Of a stretch of 64,000 nt of DNA, positions 55,680-64,000 are shown in pieces (within the stretch, counting starts at the first letter, position 1; each line of letters opens with the position of its first letter). A program made the position numbers and the translations under genes. The stretch covers positions 372,001 to 436,000 of the forward strand of contig JARGSG010000050.1 of the NCBI GenBank assembly GCA_030374805.1, written 5' to 3'. Source of the stretch: Gracilaria gracilis. Its lineage: Eukaryota > Rhodophyta > Florideophyceae > Gracilariales > Gracilariaceae. The notes below the pieces were generated by a model that saw only the letters and a program-made list of their open reading frames with translations, searched no databases and was not told where the DNA came from.

Positions 55680-56126
55680 AGAACACTCCGAGGACTAAAG
55701 AGCTAAATTTCTCCGCAGTTTAGGTATTAGGGACCTATTCCGACGATACGACCGACGAGAAAGGGAACATATTGCATAACAAGCTAACAATACCTATTCC
55801 TTAAAGGTATCTAGTTTTCAAATAGAAACACAAAAGCATGCGGTACCTCTCTGTCCAGAAACCCAGTTTCTATATTTTAAGCGATACGTATTTCTATCAT
55901 AATTTGTACGATTCTCGACATTTGGGAATACTTACTTCTGGATTATATACCTGTGTCAAAAGTTGGTGTCCTTAGTGTGTCTTTAGAGTGTACTCGGAGT
56001 GCAGTGGTTACAAGAGCACTCGAAATGCACTCCCATGAAGCATTGTCTATATTATTTGAAAATTATTTACTATAATTCTGTATACACTCAGTTGGCTCAG
56101 GTGACAAGCTTAGATCCCCACCCGGG
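55680..56126. other. Right end of the inserted segment
   Basis: AT-rich, no gene. The last 40 bases, TTGGCTCAGGTGA then CTTAGATCCCCACCCGGG, recall the D-arm (A box) and T-arm (B box) of a tRNA gene with the middle missing. This may be a tRNA-derived SINE end or chance. The junction with the LTR is at 56,126. Confidence 0.35.
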
Positions 56127-56324
56127 ATTGTGGTCGGTTACTCATCTCTAGGCTCACGCTCTTCTTTACCTCTGCAGGTTATTCCAGTACCGTCTCCGGT
56201 TTACACCCGGCTGCCATGCGGCACGCGCACGGGCAGAGGGCTCTACTTCCGAGTTCGCGCTTTTGTGGGAGCAGGACTCGGACATCCTGATGGATACGTA
56301 CCCCTGTTTGGGGGTTGCTCTACA
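56127..56324 (+). repeat. Element A1 3' LTR, right part
   Basis: This 198-bp piece matches the 5' LTR from GTGGTCGGTTACTC to the terminal GCTCTACA. It begins exactly where the left part at 43,316 stops, with the trinucleotide ATT at both junctions. The following CCATG matches the CCATC before the 5' LTR, supporting assignment to A1. Confidence 0.85.
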
Positions 56325-56530
56325 CCATGTCCTTACAGAAGAACATCAGCTCCGTGTAAGCGCTTACCGCCAGTACGCAAGCGTGGCCACGGTGCCCAAT
56401 GGTGGGACAATTACTCGTGTCAATCGAGCTCCCGAAAGAGTCAATTAATACAATTAGCAAAGTAATTAATTATTTCAAAGCCAAACATTGAATAAACAGT
56501 ACAATTTGTATTTGAATTTAAAAATTAAAA
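56325..56530 (+). other. Element B leader, right side of the A1 insertion
   Basis: About 120 bp of GC-richer sequence continues the segment interrupted at 25,602, then AT-rich DNA leads into the gag start at 56,531. The first five bases, CCATG, form the target duplication of A1 with CCATC at 25,597-25,601. Confidence 0.5.
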
Positions 56531-57495
56531 ATGTCAAATCCTCCTCAAGCTTCATTCCGACAAAGCATACAAGCTATCCAAGAATTGCAACATCAAATTG
56601 CACCGTTATAAAACCAATTGAATAATTCTATTCATGCCTTTCTTAAATTCGTTGGCAGTAACCAGGCCAGTCAAGCATTAAAAGTTGGAAAACCTGAAAA
56701 GTTCTTTGGAAAAAATGCTCGCAGCTGGATAAAGGGGCTTGAGAACATATTCATAAGTTTGAATAAGGAGCCTACTGAAAATGAAGTATGCCGTCAGTTA
56801 TATTACAGGAGATGCCTTGCAATGGTGGGAACTGATCCCAATTGAGGGAAAAAATCTGAAATCCTTCACAGAAATTTAAAGATCAGTTACTACAGTACTT
56901 TGAACAAGTAAACAGAGAGTTAACTGCCAGAAGAGGATTATGTGATTTAAAAGAACTGCGTAAATTTAGTACTGTGCGATCCTATAACCAAGAGTTTACA
57001 AGATGATTATTACAAATTCCTACTATGACTCAAACGGAACAATTGTTTCACTACAGCCAGGGTCTTAAAATTAGGACTCGAGTAGAAGTAAAAAGAGCAG
57101 AACCATCTAATGTGCAAGACGCAATGAAAATTGCGGACAAGCTGGAAAATATATTCCGAAGCGATACTTGGGGTTTTCATCGCTCAGGAAGTAGCAATTC
57201 CAGTGAAAATGAAGGGCCCACTCGTATGCAAATTGGAACCATAAATATGAGAAGAGCTCTTTACGTTAGTCCTGGAGAAAAGAAACGTTGTTGGGAGAAT
57301 AAATTAGGTTTTATATGCAAGAAGAGAGGTTGTTTTACCAAGAACCATAACAATAGTCGGTTCAATACGACTTACAATCCAAAGAAACTAAACAAGGCGC
57401 TAGCTAGTAATCCGTTAGCGCAACGATGTAATATAGAAAGTAAATGCAAAGCTAATAAAAAAGAAACAAAAAGTATAAAATACAAAAACCATTAA
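56531..57495 (+). pseudogene. Element B gag region (fossil)
   Basis: The region opens with ATG at 56,531 and holds a retrotransposon gag-type capsid with WIKGLENIFISLNK as the conserved helix. A basic cysteine-containing segment near 57,290-57,350 stands where a zinc knuckle would be. It is broken. Position directly ahead of a retropepsin region supports the call. Confidence 0.65.
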
Positions 57496-57554
57496 GAAGT
57501 ATTAAAATATGCACTTTTCTCCCGTTTCGGAAGAAAAGATCTAAAAGATCACCT

Positions 57555-58040
57555 ATGTTGGTGTTTGAAGGAAAAATAGATACTCAAGTACCACACGCAT
57601 GCAATATCCTAGTGGATAGTGGTTGTGAAGAGATTGTTATCTCTAAAGAGTTTGCAGAAAATTTGAATCTGCAAGTAAATAAGTCTGAGCTACAAGCTGA
57701 ATTGTGGGATAGAATTCTTGTCCCAATGGGCATCAGTTCGAATGAACTTTCTCTAAGAACTGGCCAGCTATATTTCGATATTAAACCATACATAGTGGAT
57801 ATGATTTCTTTCGACGTAATCCTAGGCAAGTCATGGTTATCAGATATAAATCCACCTATTGATTGGAAATTGAACAAAATGCTCGTCAAGGCTGGAGAAG
57901 AATTCATTACTCTGGGCGCAGAAACTGGTAGATATGGCTCATCATCCCGGCCTACGTTCCTACTTACCAGTAAGCAATTCGTAAAACTTGTAAAAAAAGA
58001 AAATGAAGATGGTATACCATATTATAATCAACCCATATAG
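57555..58040 (+). pseudogene. Element B retropepsin region (fossil)
   Basis: An aspartic-protease fold is indicated by the active-site block ILVDSGCEEIVIS and, about 85 residues on, the flap-distal VILGKSWL block. This is the usual Ty3/Gypsy protease between gag and reverse transcriptase. Confidence 0.75.
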
Positions 58041-58059
58041 GGACAAAGTTGTTCCCAAA

Positions 58060-59310
58060 AGTACAAAACAAAGTGGGGAAGTGGATATCCAATTACAAAA
58101 GTTATTAAGTGAGTATCAAGACGGTTTTCCTAATCAGTTACGTAGACGATTACCACCAGATCAAGAAGTAGAAATGAGAATCGATGTGAAAGAAGGATCA
58201 AGTCCTAAGATGGGACCAATCTGCAAATTGTCTAAGGTAGAGCTAAGTGAAATGAAAAAACAGATAAACGAACTCTTAGCACACGGTTTCATCAGGCCCA
58301 GATAAGTCCTTGGGGAAGCCCAGTATTATTTACCAAGGAAAAAGACGGAAGTCTTCGTATGTGCGTTGACTACCGCGCACTGAATAAACAAACAATTAAA
58401 AATCAAGTACCGCTACCCCGAATTGATGAAGTATGGGACCAAGTAGGTGGTGCAAAGCACTTCTCTGCACTTGATTTACGATCGGGATATAATCAAATAA
58501 AGGTCAGAGAAGGTGACCGATAAAAAACTGCTTTTCGTACAAGATACGGACAATTCGAATATCTAGTGACACCCTTTGGACTCACTGGAACCCCAGGATG
58601 TTTTCAGACCTATATAAACATCTTATTCAGAAAATATTTGGATGAATACTTACTTGTTTACTTAGACGATATACTCGTTTATAGTAAAACGAAAGAAGAG
58701 CATATAAAACACCTACGAACAGTATTTGAAATATTAAAGAAGAATGAATTTTATGGGAAGTTATCCAAGTGTGAATTTATGAAAAGTTCCATTGAATACT
58801 TGGGACACATTATAACTTCTGAAGGAACTAAAGTTAGTCCAAAGAAGACTGAAGCCATCAGTAATTGGGAAATACCTTCCAATAAAAAGTTCCATTGAAT
58901 ACTTGGATTATGCAATTACTATAGAAGGTTGGTCAAAGACTTCTCAAAAATAGCTGCTCCACTGTCTGACCTTACAAAGAAGAGTATTCTATTCCAATGG
59001 AAAGAAGAACAGCAGAATGATTTTAACAATCTTAAAATTGCGTTAAGTAACACACCGATATTAAGATGCGCAGATCTATACAAACCTTATGAATTAACTG
59101 CGGACGCCTCAGAAACAGAAATAGGAGCCTTCTTATCCCAAACAGATGATAAAGGGAGCACACCAGTAGCATATACGTCTCGGAAGTTTTCAAGCGATGG
59201 ACAAGGCTACTAGACGCATGAAAGAGAGTTATTAGCTATAATACATGCTTTTGAAACATGGAGATCATACTTACATGGATCTAAGTTTCTTATACTTAAT
59301 GATCATCATC
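58060..59310 (+). pseudogene. Element B reverse transcriptase and RNase H regions (fossil)
   Basis: Ty3/Gypsy reverse transcriptase blocks are present in order: [51 protein letters not shown] and YLGHIITSEG. RNase H follows with LTADASETEIGAFLSQ. The region stops at 59,310, where element A2 begins inside the RNase H coding segment. It is a broken fossil with a few breaks besides the insertion. Confidence 0.8.
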
Positions 59311-60307
59311 TGTAGAGCAAACCCCAAAGAGGGTACGTGTCCACCAGGGTGTCCGAGTCCTGCTCCCACAAAAGGGCGAACTCAGAAGTAGAGACCTCTG
59401 CCCGTGCGCGTGCCGCGTGGCAGCCGGGTGTAAACCGGAGACGGTACTAGAATAACCTGCAGAGGTAAAGAAGAGGGTGGGCCTAGAGACGAATAACCGA
59501 CGACGGGTCACGAGAGAACGAGTCCAGAAGTGGAGCGAAGGGTGCCGTAAGACGGTGTAGTGCGCCTTCAGAGAACCACACGAGCGAAGCTACGGCCCGT
59601 GCCAACGGCGGGGACAGGGCCGATAGCGGAACGAGACACACACACACGTGTGTCCAAATATAACTCTATACAGAGGCGGAAGCGAGACCTGCACCAGGAA
59701 AACGATGAACTAAACAAAGATCCGGTACCTCGGTGAACGACAGCAAATACGACCTGATACTGGGGCAATTAGCGAAACGAGCCAGAAACTGGTAGTAAAG
59801 AACTTCCTTAGGGACCCTGAGTGGTGATTGTACCGAGACCAGTCATGGTTACTCTTCTTAGAGGAGTCGTGAACCTACGTAGGCAGTAACAACCATGGCC
59901 CAGCCTTCGGGATGAAGACCACGTACTTCAAGAAGAAGATACGACTCAGGTGAGTTTTACTTAGTGGCTCCAGGGCGAGATCGCCCGAGCATATATACTA
60001 TCTACTGTCTCTAGGGCTGCGCACTCCCACGAGGGCTCTACACGTGGACAACCCAGTGTCAGGGTGCCAAAGTATCGACCCAGCGGGTGTGACGCCAAAT
60101 ATTTGGACAAATATGCCACAAAGCCCTACTGTACACCTATTTCATAGGTTCTATCCCAGATTCACCTAACAAGGTACGTTCCAATAATATTTCCAAATCC
60201 ACCCGAAACGAGGTCCATATTCATAGTCTGACACGTCAGTGCCCAATTGGTAGAGCTCCGTTATGAGAAACTTCATCGTGCCGACATCGGATTGCCATTG
60301 CTCCACA
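59311..60307 (-). repeat. Element A2 3' LTR
   Basis: Complement of the A-family LTR, 997 bp, from TGTAGAGCAAACC (LTR end) to CCATTGCTCCACA (LTR start). It includes the full right end of the LTR, which fixes the boundaries of the A1 LTRs. Confidence 0.9.
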
Positions 60308-60320
60308 TCTCCCCCTCCTT
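60308..60320 (-). other. Element A2 polypurine tract
   Basis: On the minus strand, a purine run (AAGGAGGGGGAGA) directly precedes the LTR start TGTGGAG, as in A1. Confidence 0.75.
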
Positions 60321-60388
60321 AGCCAAGGGTTCGCGCTTTGGTCTGTGGGAAGGCGCCGGCGACCGGTACGTAAATACTGATCCTCAGA

Positions 60389-62305
60389 ATGGCGGACTCC
60401 GAAATCTCGGCAACACGTTCACAGCTTCCTGAACCAACGCCTGGTACACAACATCACTCTCCTCCGACTTTGCGGCAACAACCGTCATCTCCAACCTTCT
60501 CTCCTATAGCAGGCATGAACCCGTTCGCTACTAACCCGTTTCCGGGGAACGCTCCCTCAAGTGCCTCACAGGCGGCTTCGTCGGGTGCTGCTCCCTTCGA
60601 GCACTTTTCCTACTTAGGCTTTCAACAACTTCCTCCGCAGGCGTCATCTCAGTACCATCCGTCTCAAGCTATGGTGCCATCCCATCAACCCTCGGGGTAT
60701 CAACAGTCTCCTTACCCAATGGCAGGCTCGTCCGGATACTTCGGCGGGTTTAACTCGATGCCTCTCCCCCAAGGGGGCTCTCACGCACAGCCGCAGTACC
60801 ATCCATCTGATTACCAGCCTCCTGGCTATTTCTCCCAACAGGGCGCTCAACCTGGACAATCCTCGCAAGGCTACGATCCCGCAGCGCCTCCTCAGGCTCC
60901 CGATATCGATGCAGCGGCGTGGAACTCCGAGCAAGCGATGCCGTTAACGGTCAATGCCAGGGGCTGGATCAGCTTGCAAAGTCTCCGTTTCAGACGGCCC
61001 CGGCAACATGGCGATGTGTATTGCCGTGCACCGTGGTTCCATCCGACGGCCGTAGCCGACGAGGCTCTTATTGACTCGTATGCTGAGAACGGTTACCTCC
61101 CAGGTGGGCTCCATCGCGAAATAGTTCGGTCCAGAAGCTGGCGTCTCCGTGTTGCGATCGATCCCCTGCACCTGTTCTGTACGGGCAGTGATTCCCTTAG
61201 TCGTACTAGGGCACTGTGGGCTCGCGCTGTTTATGAAGGAGCTAGCCGTGTTCGATCGGAGCACTTGGTACCGTTGCGGTTCGACTTTGACGTGTCACAT
61301 TTCCGAACTTTCGGCGAGAGGTCCTACGGGTACGCGTTAGCGGAGTTCAACGAATCTCCCCATAGGGCTGAAGTACCGAACGTGGTCGAGGGTTTGCTTC
61401 TCTGGAGTCGTCCCCTTCTTCGTGCAGAATTCCGATACCTTCGGCGATCATCCAACGACTTCTTGTGGAGCTTTGAGCGCCGTGTTCGGCTTGAGCGAAG
61501 CTTGCGGTCCCGTCGAGGGTTCTTGATTCCATATCCATACTTGAAGGCTGAGCGATTGCGCTATAACTCCCTGCAGGGGCGATACGCTGCTCTTACCAGC
61601 TGGTGGTCGAATGTCGACGTCCCGCGTGGGTGCTACGCCGAACTTCCTCCGTGCCTCTACTATGTAGGATGTAGAATGTCGAACGACCCCCGCTCAGGGT
61701 ACTGGACGCTCTTTGCGGCGGAGTGGGCTGCCCGCGTTGCGGTACATCTCCTCTGGGATACGTACGATCATTACCGTCTCTGCTATCTCCCTCCGATGCT
61801 CCGATGGATGATCCGGCGACAGGATCTGTCTATACCCTTGGGGTCCGAATCCAACCAAGAAGAGGTTCATCTGCTCCTACGCTTCATCGAGGCCGTCGAT
61901 TGGGACCGGATTCCGGTGCACTGGCAGCCGGAAGGTGGCCCTCGCGGCAACGACCGATTACCGGGTAGAATATCCACCCGCTCGGGGACCTTCGCGTACT
62001 ACGATCCGTGGACACAGCAAATGATCTCCGAGGCTCATGCTAGAGCAATGGTGCGGGCCCCTAGGGCTATGCCGATTGGACACCCGACTGGGTTCGTGTT
62101 TCCCGACGACTATGGGCCTCCAGCAGATTGGGTCGATCCCTCCTTGGTCCATGGTGATGGCGAGGTGGTGGACGACGACATTCCCCTTGTGGGTGTTTCG
62201 AGTACGGGCGCTGACGCGGCACAGGTTCCTGCGGAGGGCACTCAGGCTCCCGCGGGTTGGGGTCTTGCGACGCCGGCTCCCGGAACCAACACTGGTCACC
62301 AGTAG
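60389..62305 (+). CDS. Long antisense reading frame of the A-family retrotransposon, unknown function
   Basis: A 638-codon open frame on the strand opposite to gag-pol. It starts with ATG 82 bp beyond the 3' LTR boundary and ends 380 bp before the chromodomain frame. Residues 1-190 are a low-complexity, probably disordered head rich in P, Q, S, G and Y (QQLPPQASSQYHPSQAM, GYQQSPYPMAGSSG). Residues 190-560 look globular and rich in W, R, Y and L (SLRFRRPRQHGDVYC, PCLYYVGCRMSNDPRSGYWT, LLWDTYDHYRLCYLPPMLRW). The C-terminus is acidic then A/P/G-rich. I recognise no domain. Transcription would have to start in or near the 3' LTR in antisense direction, as known for antisense genes of some retroviruses and reported extra frames in some plant Gypsy lineages. 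Confidence 0.75.
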   Translation: MADSEISATRSQLPEPTPGTQHHSPPTLRQQPSSPTFSPIAGMNPFATNPFPGNAPSSASQAASSGAAPFEHFSYLGFQQLPPQASSQYHPSQAMVPSHQPSGYQQSPYPMAGSSGYFGGFNSMPLPQGGSHAQPQYHPSDYQPPGYFSQQGAQPGQSSQGYDPAAPPQAPDIDAAAWNSEQAMPLTVNARGWISLQSLRFRRPRQHGDVYCRAPWFHPTAVADEALIDSYAENGYLPGGLHREIVRSRSWRLRVAIDPLHLFCTGSDSLSRTRALWARAVYEGASRVRSEHLVPLRFDFDVSHFRTFGERSYGYALAEFNESPHRAEVPNVVEGLLLWSRPLLRAEFRYLRRSSNDFLWSFERRVRLERSLRSRRGFLIPYPYLKAERLRYNSLQGRYAALTSWWSNVDVPRGCYAELPPCLYYVGCRMSNDPRSGYWTLFAAEWAARVAVHLLWDTYDHYRLCYLPPMLRWMIRRQDLSIPLGSESNQEEVHLLLRFIEAVDWDRIPVHWQPEGGPRGNDRLPGRISTRSGTFAYYDPWTQQMISEAHARAMVRAPRAMPIGHPTGFVFPDDYGPPADWVDPSLVHGDGEVVDDDIPLVGVSSTGADAAQVPAEGTQAPAGWGLATPAPGTNTGHQ

Positions 62306-62686
62306 TCTGGGCCGGGAGCCTGAGGGCGTGGAGTTCTGTCGCTCAGATACGATAAACCCAATTAGGCCACAGCTTGGCATTACTTCTCTCCTCCTGTAGG
62401 ATCTTTCTCGTGTTCGAGCTTCTTTCATACTTCCTTCCTTTTCCTTCTTCATTTCCTAACCAGGATGTACTTCATTTCCATTCGTGGCAACATCTTCCTA
62501 GATACTTCATTACTTCTTACTTCTTAGTTCCGTTATACGGCGATGAACCGACAATTCGGTGCGTTCTTTCCTTGTTCATACTGTACATAAGACCAACCTT
62601 GTGGGTGTCTTCGTCTTCTCTTCTTAGAGCTCCTCGCAACCTACCGCGTAGCGGCACACCATATTTACCACATGTTGGTGACAGTT

Positions 62687-62935
62687 CTATCCCACTTGGG
62701 CATTATCCAGAGTTGGGGGTAATGCGGACCGGGTTCTTCGGTGATAAGCGATGATCTTGGACCTCGGAAGGTGCTCAATTGGCTCCCAAGTGTTCTGCTC
62801 TGGGGGATAGCCGTACCAACGGACGCGATAGATTACTTTCCCGTCCTGGGCAACATCGTGCTTCACGATACGATCGACCACGAATTCCTGTGGGTATACC
62901 CCGACGTCTTCGGTTCCTTTGGTTGTTCCCGACAT
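62687..62935 (-). pseudogene. Element A2 chromodomain (fossil)
   Basis: An 82-codon frame with EFVVDRIVKHDV, YRVRWYGYPPEQNTWEPIEH and a following helix matches the chromodomain pattern well, including the tyrosine and tryptophans of the aromatic cage region. It starts with ATG as a separate frame after the integrase region, as in A1. Confidence 0.85.
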
Positions 62936-63540
62936 TGGGCTTTGCTTCCCTACGTAACCCGAACGGGTACACGCAAGTAACGACGGGTTTCCGGCTTCGG
63001 CGAGGTGGCAGTTTCTCGTTGACGAGAGCGCTAACCGTCACGACGGGGAATGGCTAACTTCCGCTTTCGGCTGCCAATCTCCACGAAAGTGGCTTCTGGT
63101 GGAAGCTCTTCACTTCCGGAGTCCGGTGAACTAACCTCTTTTCCCAGCGGGCATCAACTTTAACTAACGACGACGGTCCTGATCCAGGCGAAGTTGCTTC
63201 TCGACGCGGGAGAGCCGTTTCGACGGAGATACTGCGTTTGAACACTCCCTGTGCAGAGCGGCGGATTGGTCGGGCCACGGCGCTGTATTGCGTCGCGTGC
63301 GCGCGCACTGGACGAGTGCCGACCAATCGGAACAGTTTGCACTACTCCATGTGGCAGAGTGCCAGCCAATCCGGCGGCGTTGCACCCTGGGTGGGTATCT
63401 CCCGTGCACGGCGCCGTCCTACTGAGGGCTTCTACGCCACACGGTGCTCCTGAGAAGGCTTCTCCGATGCTTTCCATCAACTTCCCTTCCTGAACCAGGC
63501 TCCACGACCTTATCCACAAGGTTTCTCTGCTTCACAACAC
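62936..63540 (-). other. Element A2 spacer between chromodomain and integrase
   Basis: No known domain. A short minus-strand frame ending LSWRLAAESGS at 63,057 corresponds to one in A1 at 39,472-39,765. Confidence 0.5.
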
Positions 63541-64000
63541 CTACTGTAGGTTCTTCCAATGGGGCTCATCGCCGCGCTGACCCATTGACGGGTCGGCGGA
63601 GACCGTCTTTTCGGTGCGTCTTGCCTTCTGCGCCTCTTGCGAGCGAGGCGTAGGAGTAGCCATGGACTTGGACGCTTGCCCACGAGGGTTCTCATCACTA
63701 ACAGTGGTCTTCCCCACAGGGGTAACTTCGTCTTCATTACTGACATTCGCCTCGACCGAGGATCCCACACGCGTGTGCGTTAGCGGCGATATTCCCGATC
63801 CGGGCTCCTGTCTCTTTGAGAGCTCAAGCACGTCAGCCAATCCAGCAGATGCCGGAGCAGCCTGAGCGCGATTACGTGAGTCCTCCCCCTCCTTAGGGTG
63901 CGATACGGCAGCTGATACTACCGTAGCCGGGGGTCGAACTCGAGTCGAGTGCGTAGGCGTAGCTCGAGAGGGTGGGCTATCCTGGACTAGCCCTGATACC
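63541..64000 (-). pseudogene. Element A2 integrase C-terminal tail (fossil, cut by window end)
   Basis: The minus strand encodes the hydrophilic tail that follows the integrase core, matching A1 at about 38,600-39,069 (ADVLELSKRQEPGSGISPL, THTRVGSS). The catalytic core lies beyond the window. Confidence 0.8.

Larger units (their letters stand above)
43317..56126. mobile_element. 12.8-kb segment inserted into the A1 3' LTR
   Basis: The segment separates the two parts of the A1 3' LTR, with ATT at both junctions, consistent with a 3-bp target duplication or with microhomology. It holds one host-type membrane-protein gene, HemW and MYST pseudogenes, and a CACTA/Plavaka-type transposase plus partner ORF. 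Three-bp duplications are typical of CACTA elements, so it may be a large CACTA-group element with captured host sequence. However, the outermost bases (ACCTATTAGGGATCC and, complemented, CCCGGGTGGGGATCT) share only a weak match and do not begin with CACTA. A plain host-DNA insertion or an assembly join is the alternative. Confidence 0.5.
25602..56324 (+). mobile_element. Element A1: Ty3/Gypsy chromodomain retrotransposon carrying two large insertions
   Basis: The element runs from a 5' LTR at 25,602 to the end of a split 3' LTR at 56,324, flanked by a near-match target duplication (CCATC and CCATG). Parts in order: LTR, primer site, gag (with a MULE inside), zinc knuckle, protease, reverse transcriptase/RNase H, integrase, chromodomain, a long antisense reading frame, polypurine tract, LTR (with a 12.8-kb insertion inside). 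The integrase and chromodomain place it among chromoviruses. By eye its two LTRs differ at roughly 4-6% of positions, so it is moderately old. It is broken, with several breaks in the pol region. Confidence 0.85.
24480..59310 (+). mobile_element. Element B: Ty3/Gypsy LTR retrotransposon, broken, cut twice by A-family elements
   Basis: A 5' LTR with primer-binding site at 24.48-24.87 kb is followed by leader sequence, the inserted element A1 (25,602-56,324), then gag, protease, reverse transcriptase and RNase H regions to 59,310, where element A2 is inserted in opposite orientation. Integrase and 3' LTR are not in the window. B is AT-rich throughout its LTR and pol, unlike the A family. Pol order and sequence place it in Ty3/Gypsy. 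It is a fossil with several breaks in addition to the two insertions, and must be older than A1 and A2. That the 24.5-kb LTR and the 56.5-kb gag belong to one element is inferred from composition, orientation and the A1 target duplication. Confidence 0.65.
59311..64000 (-). mobile_element. Element A2: second A-family Ty3/Gypsy chromovirus, opposite orientation, runs off the window
   Basis: Starting from its 3' LTR (59,311-60,307), the element reads leftward on the minus strand: polypurine tract, antisense reading frame, chromodomain, spacer, and integrase C-terminal region to 64,000. It is inserted in the RNase H region of element B with TCATC as the left flanking pentamer. It resembles A1 closely in all parts but differs by more than the A1 LTRs do from each other, so A1 and A2 are separate insertions of a family that had already diverged. 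The visible part looks less broken than A1. Confidence 0.85.

Noticed and set aside
55973-55978. TTAGTG as the right end of a CACTA element starting at 50,518
   Set aside because: Beyond the five bases CACTA the two ends do not match, and the flanking three bases differ.

Overview
This is a eukaryotic, repeat-dominated window. It holds two copies of a chromodomain Ty3/Gypsy retrotransposon, a second AT-rich Ty3/Gypsy element, a MULE with 1.4-kb terminal inverted repeats, a complete Harbinger element, a CACTA/Plavaka-type transposase, a broken OrsD/recombinase/RecQ gene and several relics of host genes (topoisomerase III, HemW, a MYST histone acetyltransferase). Short GT-AG introns are visible in one host gene. 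I cannot name the species. An intron-poor, transposon-rich genome such as that of a florideophyte red alga fits, but OrsD-RecQ genes and Plavaka-type transposases are also typical of fungi.

Layout. 1-1.56 kb is GC-rich with short tandem repeats. 1.68-2.6 kb is a topoisomerase III pseudogene. 2.6-9.3 kb has no convincing gene. 9.43-14.56 kb (minus strand) is a large broken gene joining OrsD-type zinc fingers, a tyrosine-recombinase-like domain and a RecQ helicase, as in the fungal telomere-linked helicases; a second OrsD fragment lies at 16.8-17.4 kb. Short perfect palindromes with the core GGAGGAY-AAA-RTCCTCC recur from 7.9 to 17.9 kb. A Ulp1-type protease relic lies at 20.1-20.8 kb and an intact Harbinger element at 21,212-23,972.

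From 24.48 kb to the window end the sequence is nested insertions. Element B (Ty3/Gypsy, 5' LTR at 24,480) is interrupted at 25,602 by element A1 (Ty3/Gypsy chromovirus). A1 carries a 5.7-kb MULE inside its gag region. Its 3' LTR is split by a further 12.8-kb segment (43,317-56,126) containing a membrane-protein gene, HemW and MYST pseudogenes and a CACTA/Plavaka-type transposase with a partner ORF. A1 ends at 56,324, B resumes, and B is cut again at 59,311 by A2, a second copy of the A family in the opposite orientation that runs off the window.

The most unusual item is a long open frame on the antisense strand of the A-family retrotransposon, between the chromodomain and the 3' LTR. It is open for 638 codons in A2 (60,389-62,305) and has a clear counterpart in A1 (40,516-42,483). 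It has a P/Q/S/G-rich head and a globular W/R/Y-rich body that I do not recognise. The second most unusual is the OrsD/recombinase/RecQ fusion with its palindrome-rich surroundings.
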